Positions 57,620 through 64,000 of a stretch of DNA of 64,000 nt are shown here, one piece after another; position 1 is the stretch's first letter; each line of letters opens with the position of its first letter. Location of the stretch: NCBI RefSeq assembly GCF_014839835.1, contig NC_071627.1, forward strand, positions 4,775,001-4,839,000, in the 5' to 3' direction. The notes under the pieces are model-generated. The model ran no database searches, was not told the DNA's origin, and saw only the letters and a program-made list of their open reading frames with translations. This DNA is from Dryobates pubescens. Lineage: Eukaryota > Chordata > Aves > Piciformes > Picidae. The position numbers and the translations under genes are program-made.

Positions 57620-60016
57620 ATGGAGTGGAACGGCAGACGGAACGGAGGCAGCCTCAGGCAAGTGATCTTGTTCCTACTATGCGTTTGCGTGTGGCAGAGC
57701 GGGGCCGAAAGCCTCCGCTATTCTCTGGCGGAGGAGATGGAGAGGGACTCCTTTGTGGGCAATATTGCCCAGGACCTGGGGCTTACTCCGAGCCAGCTGG
57801 CAGCTCGCAAGGCGCGCGTTGTGTCCGAGGGGAACCAGCAGCTTTTCCACCTCAACCCGAGCACCGGAGTGCTGACGGCCAAGGAATCTCTGGACCGAGA
57901 GGAGATCTGTCCTCAGAGCGAGACCTGCACACTCTTCTTTAAGGTGTTCTTTGACAACCCGTTGCAGCTGATCCGAGGGGAGGTGGAGATTCTTGACGTG
58001 AATGATAACTCCCCAGTATTCCCGGAGAAAGAGACGGTTTTAGAGATTCTTGAAACGGCGTCTCCAGGGTCCCGTTTCCCTCTAGAAAGCGCCCGTGACA
58101 AGGACGTGGGCAGCAACGGCTTGCAGAACTACACTCTGGGATCGAATTCGCATTTCTCGCTTGCTCAGGGAATGCAGAAAGATGGAGCAAAATATGCCGA
58201 ACTCGTCTTAGAACGGCAGCTGGACCGAGAAGAACAGCGACAGATCAAATTACTCCTCACTGCCACCGACGGAGGATCACCAGCCAGGTCAGGCACGGCT
58301 CAGATCCGGATCGTGGTGCTGGATGCCAATGACAACACCCCAACGTTCAGTCGGGAGATCTACGAGGTGCACCTGGCCGAGAACAGCCCCGCGGGGCAGC
58401 TGGTAGTCAGAGTTGCAGCCACAGATCCCGACGAGGGGTCAAATGGTAAAGTGCAATACACCTTCACTAAGTCATCTGAAGGGTCCCGGCAGATCTTCGT
58501 TCTGAATCCTGACACGGGGGAGATCCGAGTGGCAGGAAAACTGGACTTCGAGGAAACTAAAATCCACGAGGTGATGGTGAGAGCCACTGACGGAGGAGGA
58601 CTTTATACTCATTGCAAAGTGCATGTGGACGTTATGGACGTGAACGACAACGCCCCGGAGATACAGCTGACCTCACACACCACTTCCATTCCTGAGGACG
58701 CACCGCCACGCACTGTGGTGGCACTCTTCAGCGTGCGGGACCAAGACGCCGGCGACAACGGCAGGACAGAGTGCACCATCGATGGGGATTTGCCCTTCAC
58801 TCTCATCCCAACTTTCGACAATTACTACGAGCTGAGAACCAACGCGGCGCTGGACAGGGAGACGACGGCAGAGTATAACATCAGCATCCGAGCGACGGAC
58901 TGGGGCCCGCGGCGCCTGAGCTCTCGGCAGAGCCTGTGGGTGCAGGTGTCGGACGTGAACGACAACGCCCCCGCCTTCAGCCAGGAGCTCTACAGCATGT
59001 GGGTGACGGAGAACAACAGCCCCATGGTGCGCATCGGCAGCGTGCAGGCCAGCGACGCGGACGCGGGCAGCAACGCGCGCGTGCAGTACGCGCTGGTGCG
59101 TGAGGAGGGCGAGGAGCAGCCGGCGGTGTCGGTGAGCTCGGAGAGCGGCGACGTGTACGTGGTGCGCTCGCTGGACTACGAGCGGGTGCGCGCCTTGGAG
59201 GTGTGGGTGAGCGCGGCCGACGGCGGCTGGCCGGCGCTGAGCGCGCGGGCGCTGCTGCGCGTGCTGGTGCGCGACGAGAACGACAACGCGCCGGTGGTGC
59301 TGCACCCTGGTGCCGAGAGCGGCGCGGGCGCGGGCGAGCTGGTGCCGCGCTGGGCGCCGGCAGGCTACCTGGTGGCCAAGGTGGTGGCGGTGGACGCGGA
59401 CGCGGGGCAGAACGCCTGGCTGTCCTACGAGCTGGCCAAGGCCACGGAGCCGGGGCTCTTCCGCCTCGGGCTGCACAGCGGCGAGCTGCGCACGGCGCGG
59501 GCCGTGGCCGAGCGCGACGCGCCCCGACACAGGCTCGTCGTGCTCGTGCGAGACCGCGGCCAGCCGCCGCGCTCGGCCAGCGCCACCCTCGCCGTCGCCC
59601 TGCTCCACGACTTCTCCGACGCCCATGTGCGCCTCAGCCAGGACGCGCCGCCCGCCGAGCCCGACGACACGCTCACTCTCTACCTCATCGCCTGCCTGGC
59701 CTGCGTCTCCGCGCTCTGCCTGGCCACCGGCCTGGCCGCCCTGCTTTTGAAGCTGCGGCGGGACAGGCGCAAACACGACGAGCCCTTGCCCACCTTCCCG
59801 ACGGCTGTCGCCGAGAGCGATGCAGGCTCCCTTCCCCGCAGTCTTGTGTACGACGTGTGCTTGGCCACCGGCACCCTGAGCAGCGACTTTCACTTCCTCG
59901 GTCCGCTCTTGCCCTGCTTCCCTGCCGGGATGCCGCCCGGTGTGGCCCCACAGCGGAGCTCCGTGTGCTCACAAGCGGCGTCCAACCCCGGGGAAGAAGG
60001 CGACTGGGCTGCACAG
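57620..60016 (+). CDS. Clustered protocadherin U7, ectodomain exon
   Basis: 799 codons from ATG 57620 (MEWNGRRNGG); an alternative ATG is at 57575. Domain order as U1. EC1 has QLFHLNPSTG and LFFKVFFDNP. EC2 has NYTLGSNSHFSLAQGMQKDG and the change GGSPARSG; EC3 has TKSSEGSRQIFVLNPDTGE, with linker DVMDVNDN. EC4 begins IPTFDNYYEL. Mosaic markers in the homogenised part: ATLAVALLHD (with U3), LLLKLRR (with U4) and RRKHDEPLP (with U5, U6). Ends MPPGVAPQRSSVCSQAASNP...; donor CAG|GTGAGA, phase 0. Confidence 0.95.
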
Positions 60017-61115
60017 GTGAGAACCTGAAGGCGACTGAGCAGCAGGGGAGACAGCAGGAGGCACCCCTGGGTAGGGGATTCAGGCGTGGGAGTTAGGCGT
60101 TTCAGTGTTTTGGAGCTGATGTTTGAAAGAGTCACCGGTACCAGAGTAGGTTAACGAAAGCCACTGGAGAGGTGGGGACTTCTTAGCAGCAGCTGCCAAA
60201 ATGTTGAATGACTTCACCCCTCTTCCTCGGGGTTTCCTGTGTGCCATCTGTGGGGTCCTTTCTACATGGTGTCTGTATATATACGGACCCAGAACAGGAA
60301 TGACAGCGGTCGTAGACACAGTTCCGCCTTGAACAGGCAGCCCCAGCAACAAGTGGTGCTTTTCAGCCTTATTCAGCTCTGTGCTGTAAAGGGATGTTAC
60401 ACACTGATGACACGCCCTGCACTGCTGATAGGAGCTGGTGCATACTATGTGTTTCTCTCCTGGGCGCCAGCAGTACTGAACTCCATGTCTCTGACAAGCT
60501 GCTGGAGGAGATGGAGGTGGTCAGACATTACAGGCCAAAATAAATGTGGTTCTCGGGGATTTACAAAGCACCCTCCCCAAATCAGTTCCTGACCCAGATG
60601 GATGAACCTCTCTTCTCAATGCTAATGTGAGCTTTAAGTGAGTCGTATCTGAGAAATACGCTGTTGAGAGAGCACAAGAGAGACAGAAAGTGATCGTTTA
60701 AAGAGCTTCTCCTCAAGGGTTTAGTAGGTTCCAGGGATTAATTTGGCACTTCACAAGACTCCAGAATCTGTATATACATGTAGGTGCATAAACACTGTTT
60801 TCTAGTCACCCCACAACCCATTTTGATATATCAGCCTTAAATAGCTTTAACTATTTGTCAGAAACAGATTTTTGTGTGCTTACCTTTGTAAATTACTCCC
60901 TCAGACTTGTGAAAACCTTGCAGCAGTGAAAGGTGTTTTCTGGCTTTAACTTTTCCCTGTTCAGGTCAGAGACACAGTCCCAGGTCCAACCTGCTCTTTA
61001 GCTCCATGTGAATAAGGCTGGTGTCATACAGTGGTGTCACACACAGCTTCTAAGCCTCTTGTTGATGCCTGCTTACCTTACATTGTTGATCACCTCTCCT
61101 CTCTCTCCTTTGCAG
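60017..61115 (+). other. Intron 1 of U7
   Basis: 1099 nt ending in acceptor ctctctcctttgcag. Part around 60190-60700 has no clear counterpart in other units. No gene seen. Confidence 0.7.
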
Positions 61116-61229
61116 GCTCCCCTCCCAAAAGACACAAGTCCCAGACCTGCAGAAGCAGCTTGTGCCGCAAACAGGGGTGTGGAGCTAAATGTCAATTCTG
61201 ATCAAAACCCTTGGGTCACCCATCAGTAA
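61116..61229 (+). CDS. U7 private cytoplasmic exon 2, last exon
   Basis: Phase-0 exon of 37 codons, APLPKDTSPRPAEAACAA then VELNVNSDQNPWVTHQ, TAA (61227-61229). Six nt shorter at its start, as in U4. The donor is weakened to CA|GTAACT. Exon 3 is deleted downstream, so this is the last coding exon (836 residues). Confidence 0.72.
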   Translation, partial: APLPKDTSPRPAEAACAANRGVELNVNSDQNPWVTHQ

Positions 61230-61473
61230 CTGAGGAGAAAGCCAAACTTATCCATCCACACTACCTAATGTGCTCACAGAGAAAAGAGAACAAAGAAACC
61301 AACCAACCACCAAAAAAGCAGCAGAGAGGCACAAATCATCTCTGAGAGAGAGTGAAACCCTCTCTCTTCTTGAGCAGTACTTTATTAATATAATTGCTTA
61401 GTAATTATGTCATGTATCGAGGACAAAGACTGTGCTGCATGCTGATTACACTGAGACTTGATGCATGTTTGTG

Positions 61474-61478
61474 AGCTC
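61474..61478. other. Deletion junction that removed U7 exon 3
   Basis: 'gcatgtttgtgag' (intron 2 side) is joined to 'ctctgagcaatgtatg' (the sequence that follows exon 3 in other units). About 0.3 kb with the acceptor and exon 3 is missing. Confidence 0.7.
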
Positions 61479-61740
61479 TGAGCAATGTATGTTTTACATG
61501 TGTAAAGTTGAAATGTACATTTCAATTTTTCATTGTTGGTTCTTGTTCTAAGATGATAGGGATTTAAAAGTATTGCTGCTGTTCTGTAGCACAATAGGCT
61601 TTTACAATTATTTTCTGGGCACAGTAGAGCATCAAGAAGCTTTCTGTTTTCCTTTCACTAACCAGTAACAATCTATAAAGTCCTGTGATATTTGCTGTGG
61701 CTCACATCTTCTAAAAGTCAAATACCTAATGATATAAACC

Positions 61741-61746
61741 AATAAA
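61741..61746 (+). terminator. Conserved distal poly(A) signal, U7
   Basis: AATAAA in aaccaataaaacctacttgg, followed by gagtgtgctgtgtgg. Preserved although exon 3 is gone. Confidence 0.58.
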
Positions 61747-62727
61747 ACCTACTTGGAGGTCCCTTGGCTGAGTGTGCTGTGTGGAAGGTCTCTTGTCACA
61801 ATTATTGCTGAGGAAGTCACCACCCCAGCAGCAGGATTTCAGGAAGAAGCCCAAGCCTTTGGAGTGGATTTTATGAAGGGGAAATCAGAGCAACCTGAAA
61901 ATATGCCTTTCTCAGGGGATTGCACTTGGAGCTTCTCAAAGCCAAGCTGGGGTCCTAGAGATGCTGTCGCCAACCCCTTTACGACAGCTCCCAGCCTGAG
62001 AGTTCATGAATTGGGTGAAACCACCTGAGATTTCCTGTGGTCAACTACATGGCAGTCACTACCACAGCTGATGGACCAGCTCACTCTGGACACTCTCTCT
62101 GGAAGAGAGCCTTTTACTCTCACTAGCATAGAATCAGCACAGTCAGAGCCTTAGGAGAGGAAGGCTTCCAGGCTGCAATACTTGGCATTGGTTCCTCCAG
62201 AAGAAATTTGTATTTGGAAATTATATCACTGGTTACAGTCAAATTTTAAGTCAGAAGAAATGTTTTCTCCATTAAACCAAACCAAAATGAAACAAAACCC
62301 CCAAACAAACAAATAAAAACAAACAAACAAAACCCCAAACAAATGAAACTGAAAGCTCACTGCCTAAGACAATAGTATGTATCAGCTCTAGTTCAGTCAT
62401 TTCTGAAATGCCTCAAGAATGGAGTTGGTTCTGGGGACTCCAGCTCATTTCTTGTCTTATTTGCTCTCAGACAAGACCCTGCACCTCTTATCTTGTGCTG
62501 TGATGCAATAACAAGTTCTGAGAGGCAAATCACAGAATCACTGAACTGCATGCAGCCCTTGCTGTGGCTTGGGAAAGTAAGGGTGTTGCGAGTACTGTGC
62601 AACAATGGGATGCAAGTGTGTGGCATCTTCTCTGAGTTCTAGATATCTCTGAGATGTGTGGGTTCTGTGTGTTTTGCCTTTTGCTCACTCTCTCTGTCCA
62701 TGCAGCTATTCTGTTTCTGCATATTCT
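61747..62727. other. U7 downstream spacer, unit-shared block
   Basis: Paralogous to 36373-37140 and 43371-44515. Contains a (CAAA)n-like A-rich stretch at 62270-62343. No gene seen. Confidence 0.55.
62270..62343. repeat. A-rich (CAAA)n simple repeat
   Basis: aaacaaacaaataaaaac and similar units. Confidence 0.75.
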
Positions 62728-64000
62728 GCATCAAGGCTCTTCTAAACCTCTACTGGTGCAGCATTGAACCATTGTATCCTATCAATAGAGATGAGGAAGA
62801 GAAGATAGCACCTGTTCTGGTTGCATTCCAGTCAGTGCTTTCACATCCTTCTTAAATGGTGAGGCCCACAACTCTAAATAGGGCAGGTCAATTATCTCTT
62901 TAGACTGGGTGGTTATGGTGTGTTTGATGAACCCTAGAATGTAGTTTACCCTCTTTGCTGCCAGGGCACATGGCTGACAAGCCTTGGGCATGCTGCCAAC
63001 CAGCAGCCCCAGATCCCTTTCTGCAGGGCTGCTCTCCAGTCCTTCTTTTCCACATTTAGACTTGTGCTCAGCATTACTCCATCCCATGTTCAGAATCTGG
63101 CACTGGAACTTGTTACATTCCATGGCACTGATGGTTCTCTGATGCTCCAGTCTATCCAGAATGCTCTGCAAGGCCTCTAGTCCCACAAGTGCATAAAGAG
63201 CACCTTGCAGTTTGGTATCATCAGCAAACATGCTAATGGTGCATTCAGCTCTTGCATCTAGATCATTCCTGACACGGAAACCCTGCAGAACATCAGTCAT
63301 GACTGGTTGCCAACCAGATACAGCTGCCCCCCATTCACTACAACCCTTTGAGTCCTGACCTTCAGCCAGTTTGTCAACAGGCACACTGTGAACCTGCCCA
63401 CCTTAATCTTGAATGTGCTCAGAAGGATGCTGTGGGGGACAGTAGCAAAAGCCTTATGAATATCCAGAAAAACAACACCTATCACCTTCCCTTCATTCAT
63501 TAGGCAGGAAACCTTATCATAGAAGGATATAAAGTTAGGTAACCAGACCTTTCCCTGGATGAATCCATGTTGACCAGATTGAATAACTGCAATGCTCCTG
63601 AAATGCCTTTCAGTAGTACCCAGGATGACCTTCTCTACAATGTTTCCACAAACCAAGGCCAGTCTAACAGATCTGTAGGTTCCTGGGTCTTCCCTCACAA
63701 CCTTTTGGCAAATTGGAAGAACACCGGCTAGATTCCATGCACCAGGGATCTCTGCAGAGTCCCAAGAGTGTCAGCAGATTGAGAAGCATCTTGCTGTAAC
63801 ACCTACTAGCACTTTCAGTTCACTGAAATTAATTCTATCAGGTCCCATGGATTTGTGAAAATTCACCTGGTGCAACTGGTCTTGTACAATTTCAGTGTCC
63901 ACAAATGGCGAGTCACTGTTTTTAAACTCGTGGTCCTCTCTCCGACTCAGCAGAGTGGGCAGCCCAAGGTCTATCAGTATTATTAAACAGGGAGGCAAAA
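62728..64000 (-). repeat. CR1 LINE, minus strand, runs off window
   Basis: Inverted CR1 ORF2 sequence paralogous to 44750-45756 and 46120-46400 but without the LTR. Minus-strand translations show reverse-transcriptase-like pieces (VRLALVCGNIVEKVILG, GVVFLDIHKAFATVPH). Broken copy. Confidence 0.85.

Noticed and set aside
62782-63384. 200-aa minus-strand frame
   Set aside because: CR1 ORF2 remnant.
1-64000. CRISPR, tRNA, rRNA or bacterial operon features
   Set aside because: The repeats are long gene-sized duplications in vertebrate DNA; I saw no tRNA or rRNA sequence.

Overview
This window is vertebrate, and almost certainly avian, nuclear DNA. It is a stretch of a clustered protocadherin (Pcdh) locus. 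All recognisable genes are on the + strand. They form a tandem array of eight homologous units, here called U0 to U7: one 3' fragment (U0) and seven with complete ectodomain exons (U1 to U7). Spacers rich in CR1 LINEs (the dominant bird LINE) and a few avian-type LTR fossils point to a bird. The order of bird cannot be fixed from this sequence.

Layout by ectodomain exon: U0 1-707 (cut by the window edge), U1 4127-6523, U2 13590-15986, U3 21563-23959, U4 32113-34509, U5 39521-41917, U6 47351-49747, U7 57620-60016. Each complete exon is exactly 2397 nt (799 codons). Each encodes a signal peptide, six cadherin (EC) repeats, one membrane segment and about 88 cytoplasmic residues, and ends in a phase-0 splice donor. 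The EC1 CX5C loop, DxNDN linkers and the juxtamembrane YDVCLATG...SSDFHFLGPLLP motif place the genes in the beta/gamma side of the clustered Pcdh family. About 245 bp upstream of every start is one conserved promoter element containing a CTCF-like motif (the Pcdh CSE).

The most interesting point is downstream. Alpha and gamma clusters use shared constant exons at the cluster end, and mammalian beta genes have a single coding exon. Here every unit has its own small cytoplasmic exon 0.56-1.58 kb after the ectodomain exon. It has a strong acceptor, a phase-0 reading frame of 37 or 39 codons ending in Gln-stop, and in seven of eight units a splice donor overlapping that stop. A third exon-like block follows, with compatible phase, but it is decaying: intact in U0, altered in most units and deleted in U7. 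A poly(A) signal at a fixed position closes all eight units. Each unit therefore looks like a self-contained two- or three-exon gene.

The units also record concerted evolution. From late EC4 to the proximal cytoplasmic tail the paralogues are nearly identical and very GC-rich. EC1 is also nearly uniform, and divergence is concentrated in EC2-EC3, where trans recognition lies. U4 keeps a leftover copy of an exon end next to a U2-like tract, which looks like a conversion scar. The spacers share ancient CR1 insertions, so long blocks were duplicated with the exons. Later events include a solo LTR after U1, an LTR fragment fused to the U1 promoter, an LTR inside CR1 before U6, and a retroviral env fossil upstream of U7.
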